NCBI RefSeq assembly: GCF_023343835.1
Contig: NC_064439.1
Location: forward strand, 19,539,433 to 19,603,432
Direction of reading: 5' to 3'
Length of the DNA: 64,000 bases
DNA from: Lagopus muta
Taxonomy: Eukaryota; Chordata; Aves; Galliformes; Phasianidae
This document shows, piece by piece, positions 38,201-53,200 of this stretch (position 1 is the first letter of the stretch; each line of letters starts with the position of its first letter). The notes under the pieces were generated by a model. That model saw nothing but the letters and a program-made list of their open reading frames with translations. It made no database searches and was not told the DNA's origin. The translations under genes and the position numbers were made by a program.

Positions 38201-41200
38201 TGTAAAAATGGGATCTTGTGTCCACTTTATCAACTAGCTATTTCCCCCTCTCTCAGACATGCTTTGAGCCATGTTTGTTCAAGATCAGATTCTGCATTTC
38301 CATGTAAATATGCACAATACATTCCTTTTTAATTCTTCATGTTCTTCTCTAAAGTTCTCCTTTGTCAATTATGCCAAAACTGAAGTTTTGCTACTGTGAC
38401 CACACTTATCTCATACTTACCCCTTATTGCTCAGTCTTATCACTAGACTGAATTATCTGGTGCAAAGATGGGCTTTTACTCTGTTTGCACAGCACTTATT
38501 GCAGAAGAGTTCTGATCCAGGCAAGATTATTGAGGCACTGCAGTACACAGTGCTCTCATCACAGGGGTGAGAAATGACAATCTGATACTGAGAGACAAAT
38601 GCCTTAAAAGGCATTTTCAGCAGTTTCAATTTTCCTCCTCTGAAAAGATTACTTTCTAAATAGTCTGTTGCAGTATTTGTGCCATCTGTGAGAAGTCTGG
38701 TTTCCTTCAGAATGATATGCCTTTCAGAAATGTTCACTTTAAAAAAAAACAGTGCAATGCAATCAGTCCAGAAAAGGCCTTTGGAAAAGGTATTTAACCT
38801 CTGAAACATCTTACTTCCAAGGAATGAGTCAAAAATGCATCTAACCTCCTTCAAATTCTTTCAAATGTCCTAATGCCTCATCAAGAGATCTCACCTTTCC
38901 TAATCATTCCTTTTCAAAGAAAAAAAGTTTGCATAGTTCACAAGACAACACATCACTCTTACTGCGCCCTATGCCATGCTCTACTACTCTGGTTTATACT
39001 GCCTCACCTTGAGGGCTGTGTGCAGATTGGGTGCCAAAATATAAGAAGGTCATAAAACTATTGGAGACCACCTGAAGGATTGGGAATACAGGGAAGGGAC
39101 TATGAGATAAGGCATTAAAGGAGCAGCTGGGATCCCTGGGTTTGGTCAGCCCAGAGCAGAGGAGGCTCAAGGAAGGTCCCACAGCACCTGCAGCTCCTCA
39201 CAGGGGAGCACAGGGGCAGCGCTGAGCTCTGCTCTCTGGTAGAAGCTCCAGAACTATGGCACAGAGCTGCATCAGGGGACAGTCAAGATGGAAATGAGGA
39301 AAAGCATTTTCAGAGCCTGGTCAGGCCCTGGAACAGGATCCAGAGTTCAAGAACAATTTGTTCAACAACACTCTCAGATATATGTCTTAATTTTTAAGTA
39401 TTTCTATGTGGAGTTGGACTCGATAACACTTGTGGGTTCCTTCCAACCTGGGATATCCTATGATTTTATGATTGTAAGAACAAACACAAGTTGCAATAGA
39501 GTTGGACAGAATACAAAACTAAAGCAGATCAGCTATTTTCAGATTGCTATTCCTGCTGTTACGCAGCAGCTCAAGAGAGCTTGCTGCCCTTTCAGGGAGA
39601 ATAAGCTACCTGACAGGGTACTAAAAACACATAGAGGATTAGTTACTGCAATGCAGCAAACATGGGTGTAAAGATGTCTCACCCATCAAATAGTAGTATC
39701 TGACACTAAATGTGAAATAATTTACATGGAAAGCAACATCAACTACAAAATGGCCTCAGCATCAGCATGGTTGCATCTCACAAAAGGAGCATCTCACCTA
39801 AGGTTATCTGTAGCCATATTTGACTTGCAAGAACCTGAGTATATGAACACTGAAGTACCCCATTTCAGATGGGGTGCCTCTTAATACACATACTGAGACA
39901 GACAGCTTCTTATTTCACGACTTGAAAAACATGGACATGGCAGTAATAGGATCCATAATTTCCCCAAGTTTTCTGACCAACAAATATTGTTTTCTCTCAG
40001 CTATCTTTGCAGAAAGAAAGTAAAAAAATCTTCCAGCTTCTGAAAATATTACAAATGGCCTTAACCTGTACAAGAAGAGGTAAAAGCAGACCCTGAGAAG
40101 GGAGTTTGATGCAATTCACAACACTGATCACAGCTTTATCATGACAGCATAATCTCTCTAGTTTTAATTCTCCTATTTTTTTTTTCCAACTTTCAAAGTT
40201 TAGAATTTAACTCCTTCTGCATCTTGTGATGAGGATATTGTTCATTTTTTTATTTGTATTTTTTAAACAGCCTCCTCCTTTTCTCTTAAACTTCTTATTT
40301 TCTTAGTGTAAATGATATAATACTGAAAAAGAAAAAAATAAAATTAAATACTCACGGTACCCAAGCTGAGAAATAATAAAGCTGTACTCTTCAACGTTAT
40401 GGATGCTAGCCAGATCCCCATCCTGCTTTCTGCAAGATGTTAAAGCATCTTTCCATATTTTGGGGTCCCTGTGAATTATGTAACAGTGACCAGCATATGA
40501 TATCCATTGGTCAGGACATATAATAGGCACATCAGTCTCTGAAAAGAAAAAACAAAGAATTTCAGAATTCTATTCTTAACAAAAGATTTAAAATTACATA
40601 AGCTTAACAAACAAATTAATTGTGTTTTTTCACCCTCAAGAACAGCAGGGTTGAAAAATATCTAAAAAGATCACCATGGGCAAGTATGATTAAAAGTTAA
40701 AATCCCCAAATATCTTTAAGAGCAATACAGTTGCAAACAAGTGCTTGCAACTTGTGAAAAGATGGAAAGAATTTAACTGCAAAAACACACTTTTGACCCT
40801 CATACACACACATGCATATTCAATTGTGAAATCTAAGAAGTTGTGCTCTGTTATTTTTCTGCATTTCATGCCAGCATTCCTTATCACTCTCTTTTCACTT
40901 CATCAGTGATGCTTAGGTACAGGATAAGAAACTGGGCTTACAGAACTTATATACTAAGGTAACTTTTTTCCACTAGACTTTAAGCACTTTATGGACAAGC
41001 TGCATTTTCTAGATTAAAAATAAATTAATTAAATAAATAAATCAAGTGATTCTACAGGATCATGCAAGAACCCAAAATGCAAATACTGCTTTTAGGAATA
41101 CTTTTTAAAAGCACAATTGAGAAAATTATTCTGTCAAAGTAAATTATTGCATTTAAGGATTGCTTTTAGGAATTCATTAGAACAGTAACAAAGTACTGCC

Positions 41201-44200
41201 AACAATCACATTGCTGATCAGCAAACAATTCAGCTTTTGAAGAAGTGCCATCCAACTGTATAACAAAGAGAATTTATAATCATTAGACAGTTTTGCAAAC
41301 ACCAATATAGAGAGCGGAACAGGGACAGCAAGCTTGCAGAAATTCTGTTGGGAAAATAAACTTATGCATGTCAGAGAACAAGAAGCAATATGTTTCTGTA
41401 TGACAGTGGTCTATATTTCATGAAAACATTTAACTAGGCATCCAAAGCCATGATTAGTCAGGGCAAGTTTGTGAATACGCATTCTGTTTCAGCTAAAAGA
41501 TGCTGACAATTAGTAGTTATTTAGTATCAGAGCACCAGTGTCAGAGCACAGCTATAAACATACTTTTTTGTCTGCAGACCCACCTCAAAAAAGTGCCAGG
41601 ATGTTATCAGAAAGTAAAACAGAACTCTGCCATCCCAGGGATGAGGATCTGTGTATGGTCAGAGTCCTGTCAATCCAGCCACAGAAGGAAAGAATGGGGA
41701 TAGATAGAGATGTTGAAAAACAGACTGATGGTATGTGGGGTTGTCCAGAGAAAGGAAACAGAGATGTCAAATACCATTGTCGAAGTATCATGCTTTAGGC
41801 AGCTACCTGATTCCTACTGTGCCTGGGGTTAGCTCTGAGCATGTGTATCTTACAGTGCTTTGCTACAGCAAGCAGACAGAGAGCAGCTCTTAGGAAAAAA
41901 AAACCTAGACTTACATGCATCTTTAACAAATTCACACAGTGCACCCTTTTGCAAACAGTAAATGGAACAGACACTATCAGTTCAGACTTCACTACAAAGA
42001 CAATCACACAAGTCTTTATTCCCCTGTGGCTTTGTAAGAATCTCTTTCAGACCGAAGGAGGCTGTATGAACATGACTGTCAACGCTAAATCAGCTATGGC
42101 ACGCAGGGAGACTCTTTTGGTTGTAAATTCAGTAACGTTAGGGAATTTGTTGCAGGCAGAAAAACTGGAGAAGAAGTTGACAGTCCAATTTCTTCGGAGC
42201 AAATTGTATTGAATGACATAGCTGGTGATTTCTCAGTAGGACAAAGCCTCAAGTTGTTCATTTCTAGCTGTCAGCAAAAGTTAACTCTGTGCTTCCCTCT
42301 TCTTCTAATGAAAACACACAATACAAAGCCCTGTGATGTACTTTTCATCCTTAAGAAAACAAGTACTAAATCCTGAGCTTCATCTAACTTAAATAAAATA
42401 AAGCAAGTAATATCTAACAGTGGGAATCACATTAATGTATAAAAAACATTATATCAAAAAGCCAAGTTGATGAATACTGTGGAATAGTTCAACATAAAAA
42501 AATGAAGCAGACTTAGACAGACCAAATAGTTCTGCAAACTATAAGCTTGGCTTCCTGAAGTCTGAAGGTCTCCCAGTTATTGACTTGGGTGTCTACAAAG
42601 GTAAAAATACTAGCTGAATGATTCTCATGATTAGGGAATTAACATTTCTGTCTCACATATTCATTCTTTGCTGTTGATAAGAGAGAGCTTACACAGCCTT
42701 CATAACAGTTAAATTAAGTGTATTTGATTCTCCAATCAGATCTGGGGGTTTATGAAATACTCAGAAACTCAATACTTTATGTTGTCGAATTGGGATGAAA
42801 ACTATTTTGGCAGTTACCTGGTGGAGGTAAGCAGCCAGCCAGCTTTTCCTTAGAAAATGAAGTTTAAAAATAAGCATATTTTGCAAGTGAAATTAATGGA
42901 TTCTTATCAATTCATTTTGCTGTGTTGCAGATTAACTGCTTCAATGCCCTAAAATCTAAACGACTTAAAGATACATCATAATGTGGCCCCCTGCTGGAAA
43001 AAAAAAAAAAAAAAAAAAATCTCGTGAAGGAAGTCCACACAGCTGCTGAGTTCCTGAAAATCTTCAAATGCTACAAAAATAAAACATCTGTAAAGATTTT
43101 TCTCTATTTTGTTATAGGTACATGATTACATTCTGTTATAAAGTGTTCTCTCTCACAGTCCTATAGTGCTCTTCTGAACTTAAATGTAACTTCTAGAGTT
43201 AAAATATTGCCGCTGCATTTGGTAGCCAGCGCACAACTTAATTGCATGCATGAATTTGCAATTAATTTGTATTTTGACACTGGAGCCCTGGTCAGGAAAA
43301 CATCATCTGCCATGAGTTTTCCTTTACATCATTAGAAATTGAGGGCACTTAACACCTTTCACAACTGCATGCTTATTCCTTTTATGACTTCCTCCCTTAG
43401 GACGCTTTGGAAAATATTTTATGATGTGAATTACTGCCAATCTCTGTTTAATCTGTCATCACGTTTACTCAGCAATTTCTGTACAATTGAAAACTTGCAT
43501 CTCATTTCTGTTCTTCCTGTAAATTATTCACTTCAAATACGGGAGGGGTGAGGCAGGAAATCAAAACCCTGATGTATAAGAAAGAAATATAGCCATTAGT
43601 TCCAAATTAAGATTGAATGTAAAACTAAATAAGATAATAGGCAGCACTGAATCAGTGGTTCATTTACAAGCATCAGTGTTTAAAGACATGTTTATGAAAA
43701 GCTGAGTAACAGCCCATGAACAATCTACTTCAACCTAAATAAAGATAGATTTTGGCTGTCAGAAGTATAGAAATATTAACAGTTATTTGCATTTTAATTC
43801 AGAAAATAAATAAAAATAAAATAAGCACTATTGGCATTTCCAACTCCAACAATAAATACACTTAATTTCAAAACTGAAGTATATCTAATTAACATTGATT
43901 TCAATATTTGGTTAATAATACACTAGCTCTTATTTTTCTTAAAGAGAAACAAGTTAGACAGAAGACACTGTTTCATGTTTTTTGATATTACTGAGCTGGC
44001 TATATGTTGGCAGAACAGCAGAAATAACATTAAAAAACATATTTTTCAAGTCAAACTTTTTGGAAACTCATCATTTGACATCTGATCTTCCAATAATGTA
44101 TATTAAAAAATGGACTGGAAATATGGCAGTGATTTGGATTTCTGCTTCTAAATCCTGTGCAAAATAATGTCAGTGAATTTGGGAGATACCTGTACAAGCT

Positions 44201-47200
44201 AGAAAGAGGAATAAACTTGGAAACAAGGTATAACAGAAGGAAAGAGTGTTGAAACAAAGGAAAAAGTCACAGTGTAAATTATAGTACAAAGAGATAAAAT
44301 AAGGAAATAAATCTAAATAAAGCTATGAAAACTTATCCCTGATGTGTCTTTCCTGTGTACATTAAGTGCCCAAATTATATTTCTTCTAAAAAAGTGTCTG
44401 CGTGTATTTAATCTAAAGAATTTTGTAATTAAACTAAATAGTTTAGATATATAGAAAATATAAATCTATACTTAACTACATACACACAGTTTTTAAACAA
44501 ATCTTTAAATCTATAATAATTTTTTAAAATTCTTTAAGTTTACTATTAATTTGCACTCTTAAACTTACTCCATTTCATAAGTAACAAAAAATGACAGCAA
44601 GAGAGATAGATTAGTTTCAATGAGAACATGGGTTTTTAGATAACTACACAATATTTTAAGCATTAAATTATTTAGCTTTTTATTCTACATACAAAATGTG
44701 AAAGTTTTGTTTGCTTACAGAAAGAGAACTCAGCTATATTATGCAGGAAGTAAGGAGACCAGAATAAAGAGGAAGTACACAACGTTCACTTTTACAAGGA
44801 ATCTTGGTCAAGTCACATTTTGCACAGACATTATCTTTTCTCAATTTTAGGCCATTAATAATTCATTAGGAGATTATTGCCAAGCCTACCTGTAGGAACA
44901 ATGAAAGATGCTAAAGTAGCGTTTCCTCGCTTACAAATATAGCCGAGCTTCTGGTTACATTCCCAATTCTCCCACTTGGCAACTTTGGCAGGATTTAATG
45001 CTGCACAGATTTTTCCAGGTTCTGGAGAAGGATGGCCTTTGATAAATAACAAAAAAAAAAAAAAGAACAAAAGTTAAAATGATTTTAATGGACAAAAAAG
45101 TTCCACAGTAGGCAGCTAGCTCTCTCAAATGCCCAACCCCCATATTTTAGCAACAGATAACTTAGCTCCCTTATGGAACATAAAACATTCAAATGTTCCT
45201 GTTATTTGTTTAGAACTAGTGAGATGGAAGTATGTAAAGCTTCCACAAACTCTCTTAAAATTTACTGGTGGAAAGAACAGTTAGGTCTTCAACATCCATG
45301 GAAATGGGGATGAGATAGAAACATGCTGACAAAAATTAACTGTGAAGTAGAAAGCACACATGTAAAATTGGTTATATAGATACCAGCAGAGTGAAAAACA
45401 AATGGAGTCCCATTTTGGTTACTCCAAAACTCAGATAATTCTTTACAAGATAAATGAGAGCTGCCTGCAGTTTTAGCAGTCATAAACAGCTTCCCTTGCT
45501 GCTTTGGCTCTAACTCAGCCAGGCTTTCTCCACCCTTTGCTACATGCAGCTTCTCACCTGTGCTTTTGGCAGACAGACTTGTAAACATCCTCTCAGGAAC
45601 TTGTATTTCAGCCCATCTGTTTGCCTTGTGTGCTCTCACCATTGGAGAGCAAGTTAGACAGTGGTTCAACTCATTCTTCAAAGCTTACAAAGAAGTTTTG
45701 TCCACCTAAAATTTGGTTTGGGGCTTACCTCCAAAGAGGAACTACAGAGTGACATGATGGAGTAACTTACAGAGTTACTGCAAATTAAATACATGGGACA
45801 TGCTCAATGAAAATGAAGAGTATTCAAACTGTATAACTTCAGACATCCACTTAAATCAGTCTCCAAAGACTTCCTGAATAGTTACTGCAAGGAAACAAGG
45901 GTCCTGATAAAAGTCACCTTAACACAGACACTGAATAATAAAAGCACCTCTTCAGTGCTGTCTACAGATGTCATGGAGAATATGTTTTTAATACTGGCAC
46001 TGGAGTCCAGCATTGCAGCCACAGGTGTGAAACAGCTGGTTTTGCTTCAGGGTAGACTAGTCTAATATATTTAGTTCTGTATGTATTACCACCAAGGTTG
46101 GTTAATCCAAAATAAAAATAAAAATCCAATCATTAAGCAAATAACCAAAACAAACCAGAAATGAAAGGAATTTAACCCCTTATAAAAAACATAATCTTAC
46201 CTGGAACCCAATTTAAGTATCTAAATGGAGCACCACCAACCCATTGCCATCCGCTGTCGAAATTCAGGCTGTTAAGGCCAAACCAGAGAGCAGAACTCAG
46301 CTTGCCAGTCAAACCTAGGTAACAGAGACAAAGAAAGATACTGGCAGTGCACAGCAAGAGCAAACATTCTCTTGAAACTTGAAAGTTTAATTTCTTTTGG
46401 TTCTCTTCTTTCCCTGTACAAGATTCAAAAATTTTAAATTGAGGTGACTGCGCTAAACTGCTCATATGGTTTCACATCACTCACATTACTTTTATTGCCA
46501 GAGTTTTCACAATTTTGGGTGTGAGGAATTGTGTTAGAATGGAGAAACAACAATACCTATACATTCTTTGTAAGGAGATTATCATAAATACAAAGCAAAT
46601 CAATTTTTTTCCCCAGAATTACAAAATATAAAACTGATAGCTGACAGAAGGGAAGTAAATAAACAATCAATTTTCTAAAACCAAATATGAATCCTTTCCT
46701 GTCATGTAAATATTTTCTTTTCCAATAAAATTAACAAATGTGAGCTTCAAATTTACTAAATATTTTAAAGTAGTATTGTAAGCTGTTTATATTTTATCAT
46801 GCCACATTTAAATATGATCATTCCAAAAGTCATCTTTTTAACAGCACATCTGGTACATTTTGAAATTCATCTGAATTCACTTCTTTAGCCAAAGCAAGTC
46901 AGGATTCCAAAACATGTTCCAACTTACTGTTCCAAGTCTGAAAAGCACTTAGAAATAATATCATGCCCATGCATGGTCCTATCAAATTCTGTGGGATTTT
47001 TTATAGTAATTATGACTCAATTGCTTCTCTCTGCTTTATGTCTAAGAATTGTAAGCTTAGCTGGATGAGTGCTGATTGCTTCTGAATTGATGTATTTCTG
47101 CATAGCTTACAGGAAATCATCACACAACTTACATTAAGCACTTCTGCTTTGACTGATAGCATCATACCAGTATTCAAATTTACTCCATGTATTTAGTTGT

Positions 47201-50200
47201 TTTTGACAATATGGTTATGGGTAACACTTAAAGTACAGTCAAGTTACAGGCAGGGCTTGTTAAGTACTGAAAAGGATTGGGATGTAATGCAAGAGTCTGA
47301 TTTGGCATCAACAGGTTAACGTGTTCCAGTACTGCTTCACAAACAAGTGATGGTTTATGAGAATCAAGATCTGAGCATGATAGGAAAACCTAATTCTGCA
47401 AGAATAGCTGTAGAATTAAAAACTGACTTTGGCAACAACATATTATAGTTGGTAATTAAAACATGTCTACTAACAACTTGCTCCTAAATGTCAATGCTCT
47501 CTTGAGCATTAATTTGAAGATTAACTTAATCACACTCAGTAAAGAAGACTTGTGTTTTGGCCATTAACATTTGGAAACAAATGTTTTCACAGAACAGATT
47601 ACATACAATATCAAAAATAGATTTATCAACTAATCAATCATCCTCTGAGTTTACGAAGTACAAAAATTCAGCTTACAGCATAGAAAAAAATATCAAAATG
47701 TTTTCTAATCTATCTAGTAGCTGTAACATTGGACTACCTCACATGTGTACACAGGCTCAGAAGACAGTGAAAACAAGACTGCCTGCCTCTGTAGAACATG
47801 AATGTCTTCAAGCATGAATTCAGGATTGAATTTTCACAGAAAGGAAGTTTGGAAATGATTTTGGGGGAAAAATAGGAGTCTGAATTTAAGCTATTTGTAA
47901 GTCCTCTAGTTCATTAATTCCTTTTTTTTTCCCTTTTCATATTTTGGCATATAAAGATGATATAGCAGCTTTAAAAATATTTGGCAAAAATGCTGATTGG
48001 TACACACAGCAAATGCAGCATAAAAAGAATGCAATCTTTGCATTTGCATTTTTTCTTTGAGCACTACTTTGGATTTACATACATTCCAAAATTCTTTCCT
48101 TATTGCTTGAATTACTTAATTGCTGTGGTTTTTATGTCACTGTAATTTTCCAGCAATATTAATTCATGAGAAAAATCATCATTATCTTTTCAAGTTTCCA
48201 TCTGAATTATTCAAGATAACAATCTAAATCCAGAATTAAAAGAACTGAAGAAGATACCAGCTTTCAAGACAGAACATGCTATGTAAGTGTCACAGTTAAA
48301 ACAATTCACTTTAAAAAAAAACCCTGATGGATGATATTACTCTACCTGCTAGGTATGTTTGTTCATGCAACTCTGTGATACTTAATAACTCAGCCTTCTG
48401 TTGTTGACAGCTTTTCCTTGCCTGATGCCACGTCAGTGCTGACTCAGAGTTTATCTGATATTGGACATTTGTTAGAGGATCTGTATTCCACAACGAATCA
48501 ATACTATTAACTGCCAAGAGAAAAAGAAATGTTGCAACTGATCACAAAGACTGAGACAGATACAACATAGAATAAATCACTGAGCAAAAATACACACAGC
48601 TACGCGCTGCAAAAAAGAACAGGTATAAAAGGAGTCCTTTAATGCATTAGTAAATCCAGGCCTAGGCCAAACCATGACAGCCATGTTGGACAACACACAC
48701 ATCACAAAACAATACCACATTTTCTCCAAGACAATAAAGCTGCTGTTTAAGATTGAAGATGAACAGCTATAGTTGCTCTAAAGTAACTGATTTGTCACCA
48801 TGGAGAAAAACACTAAGGTCTAACTGTCTCATGCTAACTGAAGCCCATAAAACAAATGGTTTCTCTGAGCTAAGAAATCCTCATTTATTTTACAATTTTG
48901 GGTATTATGTAAAGTGGCTTTAGATCATCTTACTAAAATAAAGATAATCAGACCCATTGGACTGAAAAATTGAAGCCCCAAACAGTGAGCCAAATATCAC
49001 TCCATACAGAGAGTATAATTGCATGACAAAAGCAAAATAAAGAAGAGGTCACTATATGTCGGCTGACAAGGGGAAATGTCCTGAAATTCCTGAAATCAGT
49101 CTGTATCAGCTCTTTAAGTTGCAAGCTGCAAAAAATTTGAAAGAAAGAGGTCTTTTCTGAATTCAGAGAGCGCAGAAAATCTGTGCGTGTAAAAAAGAGG
49201 AAAGCAGTACAATAAACAAAACTCAAGACAAAGAGTGGTACATATTAGATGTCAGCAGGTCAGTAACCAGTTCCACTTTTTCCTGTATTAAATCTGATAG
49301 CTTATGGACAACATGAAGTGCTTCTTTTCAAATTAGCCTTAGGCAACAAAATAAATTCATAGTATACTCTAATATGGACCTTTGAATAAATACGGAAACT
49401 TCAATTCCATTATCATTATTCAGAAAGTAACTTCTACCCAAAGCATTTTATGAACATCAGAAGCCAAAATTTCTTCACTATGCTATGTTCTACAATACCA
49501 TGTGCACAAGCACACGTCTGGGATAAAAGAGAGACTGCAATATTAAAATCTATAATTCAGTAAAGATTGTCTCTGGCCTTGTAGAAAGGATTTTGCAGAT
49601 ACTGTGCAATCAGTAGAAAGGAAGAGAAAAAGCATTCAACCTTCCTCTCCCTGTCACTAATTTACAGTTGCATATGAAGCTGTTCTGTAGAACTTTGGTT
49701 TTTCATAAAAATGAAGTTCATTTCTTACTCTTCCAATTCTTAGTTTTTCAAATATTTGAGTTCCAGGCAATTAAACACCTTAAGAGAGCAGGATTTGGTA
49801 AAATCTATATGGTATTGTTTAAATCTTAATAACCCCAGAGAAACCCAAAGAGGATTCACTTTTCTGAAATGATATATTTTAGCATCTAAACTTCATTCAT
49901 GTGAAACAAAACCTGACCTGAGTGCATAACTGGAAAAAACTCAACTTTACATAGGCTAATTCAGTACGTAATTTTGTATTACACTGAAATTGGTGAAAAT
50001 TATTGTTATTAAGAATTATTATCAAGAAAAAGTGTTCTACCAGTGGAAATACCTATTAGAATTGCAATTTTAACAAGTGTTAACAGGACTACCATATGTA
50101 CTACTTCTACTAAAACTGGTACTACTTCTACTAAATCTGAAAAGACTGGTAATGGACTTCAGAAATTTTAATTTCAAAACTGCAAGCTGAAATTTGGCCT

Positions 50201-53200
50201 TGACTAGCAGTAACCATAGAAGTGTTCTTGTTTGCTGTATTATCCATCCAGAACAAGTTGGAATCTCAGTCCAATATTCTTCGAAACTAAAAGAATAGAA
50301 TCTTAGTAAATGAGAACTGAATATAATTCTTGTTAGATACCCTATAATACAACTGCTATCTCTTCCTCCCTGACCATACAGTCAGGAAGGAATATACTTA
50401 ATAATTTATATTATTTTACAGTATTATATACAAAGGCATAAAACTAGGTGTTGTCAACAGTAAAAAAGAAAATCTAAAAAATACTAAATTTCTTTCACAT
50501 GCTTATCTTCACGTAGGTATATTTTTCTTCAATGCTTCTCTCTTTCTTTTTCTTAAATGAATTTGTGAGGTCTGAAATCAAGTTATGAGTTCCAGCTAAA
50601 TCAGAAAAAAAACAAGACCAATGACTCTTTGTAACTCAGCTGAGCAATTCACAAGGCATTCTGAACTAGACGTAAAACCATGATGGAAAATCCTTCAAAA
50701 CATCTCAAAACACCAGTGTGAGGAAAAGGCCTGTCATAAAACAAAATAAAGTCAATATTTTTGAATGAATGCACAAATGCAGACTTGCCCAGTTAGATTA
50801 ATATTCAAGGTTAAAATTATTTAAACGCTTCCTTATTCCCTGCACTCTTTATTTATTTCCTTCTTAGGCAGCTGCAAGTTTTTTGCATTACTTACAAGTC
50901 TTTCAAAATTTTTCAGAAAAATTCCATCCTTTTCAACTGTCATGAAAGGGACCTCAGTGGACTTTTGCCTACTGAATACAGCTGCATGTACATCTCATGA
51001 CTCGTGTTCCTGGTAAAATTACCTTGTGCAACCTTCCTCAACACAAGCTTTAACACAGCAATGGAACACGTAGCTCAAAAAGACATAGCGTACCCAGTAA
51101 AGAATCAGTATTTCCTAGGATATTAAAAATTGTCTGAAGTAGCAGGAACAATTCTCAGTTTCCTCTGTTGAGATTTAAGTTTCATTGTCACTGTACCAGC
51201 ATCTTTTTTGAAGCACCATCTGAAAGGCTCAAACTCACTCTATCAGTCAGATTTCCACATTTCTTTTGGGTACAATTGCTTTTAGTACGATCTTAGACCC
51301 TCTCATTCTGGACACTAGAGTTAGTTTTGTTTAAAGTGATGGACTCAATCTGAATTCCAGTGTTTGTCTGAGCTCTAGAAGAAAGAGTTGCAATAGTCTG
51401 CATCGCCTACTTTTTATCAGCACCTCTGACCCCCCAGATAGTTTTTTTTTTAAAAAAAAAAAAAAAAAAAAAGCACACTTCTGACATCCTATTTAATAAT
51501 CTTTAACATACAAAAACTTCAATGTTATATGTTTAAAAAGTGCTTTTGAAGTTTAATAACTTCTCATTTTGTAGTACAGCGCAGTTCTCTATTGCAGGGC
51601 TAAAACTTTCCTACTCCTGCCTGTCTCTCTTTAAAGCGTACGACCTAAATGTGAATATTTTATAGCCAGTACTGAAGAATCAGGAAGGAAGCATGCAGGC
51701 AATCAGCATAAAGCAGCTTTTTCCAAAAACAATCTGAATGGATTTCCTTGAATTATGTCAAAGAACTAAACAATTTTTTAATGACACCTCCTATTATCTT
51801 TCCTCTAAGAATGCTAGACAGGTAACAAACATATGCTGGACTTGCATGTGCTGTATTCATGGAATTAACACTGCCAATATGTTTTTAATATCTTGAAAAT
51901 AATACTGGCAGAGGAAAATACTTGCAATTTTTATTTCTCTGAAATAATGAACGCAACACTCATGGAAATTGTACTTCATACAATAAAACTTCATCAAATC
52001 AGCTAAGATCAATGGACTCCGTTTTCTTCACATCAAAGGAAAGAGGAAAGGCATTTTTTTCTTTTGTTCTTAACTGAAGTCAGTTGGAGCTTTACGACAA
52101 AACACAATAATAAAGAAGGGAAGGAAAAATTCCCCCTCTCCCATCATGACAGAAAAAGCAGCAGTTTGCAGACAAAGTCCTTAGTACATATTTTACAGAA
52201 GAGAAAATTTATTCAAATTAAACATAATTTCAACATGTCTTCAAATTCACTTAAAGGAATATCAACGTTTCTACGTGAAGTTCTGTATTACATAATACTA
52301 CAGCTCAAATTCTAGTGGCACTTAAACCAGGGAATTAATAATTTAAATGCTTCTCACTGTTTTTAATTATTCTACTGCAGAACAGTCAGCTATGTAGTAT
52401 ATACATTAAGGAAATACCACATAAGCTCTTTTATATTCAAATGCAATTCATTTCTGAAGTAGTCTTAATTTTCATTTCAGTTATATTCTAGTTCCCACTT
52501 CTGCAGCACAAATGTCTATGCAGCCTACAGGATATACTAATGTAACATCCTTACATCAAATTAACTTTCTGTTTGAGTAAATGCTCTAATTACACATTCC
52601 AGTGTACAATTCACACACTTTCACCTGGATTTAGTCAAGTTTCTTTTTTTTTTTTTTTTTTTATTTTATTTATTTATTTTTTTTTTTTTATGCTGAGCCC
52701 TATTTTCACATATGTAACTAGTTCCTAAAGGGATAGCTAGCAGTGCAGAGACAGAAAAATACAGTTCTGAATTACGTTTTGTAGAGCACATGAAAAGGAC
52801 AGCAGCATTCCCAGGCAGCTGAATAAAAGAGCAAAATAGAATCTTCAATACATGAAACTTACTTTTCAGTGGGCAAAATCCATATCTCCTGTCAACATCA
52901 TAGTCTGCAGTGGTTCCACACCAGAACCAGCCATCTGCTCTGCCAGCATCTGTGCAGTCAGCATACCACTTATTACCAAATTTAAAAGGGAATACACAAG
53001 GTGCTCCCTCAGCATTTCCTCTCACTGTGTAGGTATCTAAGGAGATATGACAGTTTAAAAAAAAAAAAAATGTGTAAGTGGTAATTTGCATGGGATATAC
53101 ATCAATCCAGTTTTATGTTCATATTGGAGTAAAGACAGTTTGCTAGCTTAGTATACAATATGCATTATAAATGGAATGCTGATAATTTTCAGTCTGTAGG

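Larger units (their letters stand above)
48511..52862 (-). other. MRC1 intron 3
   Basis: 4.35 kb. Contains a two-unit 21-bp tandem repeat at 50100-50135 (ACTACTTCTACTAAA), a T10-A21 run at 51442-51472, and a T-rich tract at 52640-52690. No mobile element body recognised. Confidence 0.65.

Noticed and set aside
45289..45681. 130-codon minus-strand frame in intron 5
   Set aside because: Sense to gene 1, but exons 5 and 6 join in phase without it and the peptide matches no CTLD, linker or known family.
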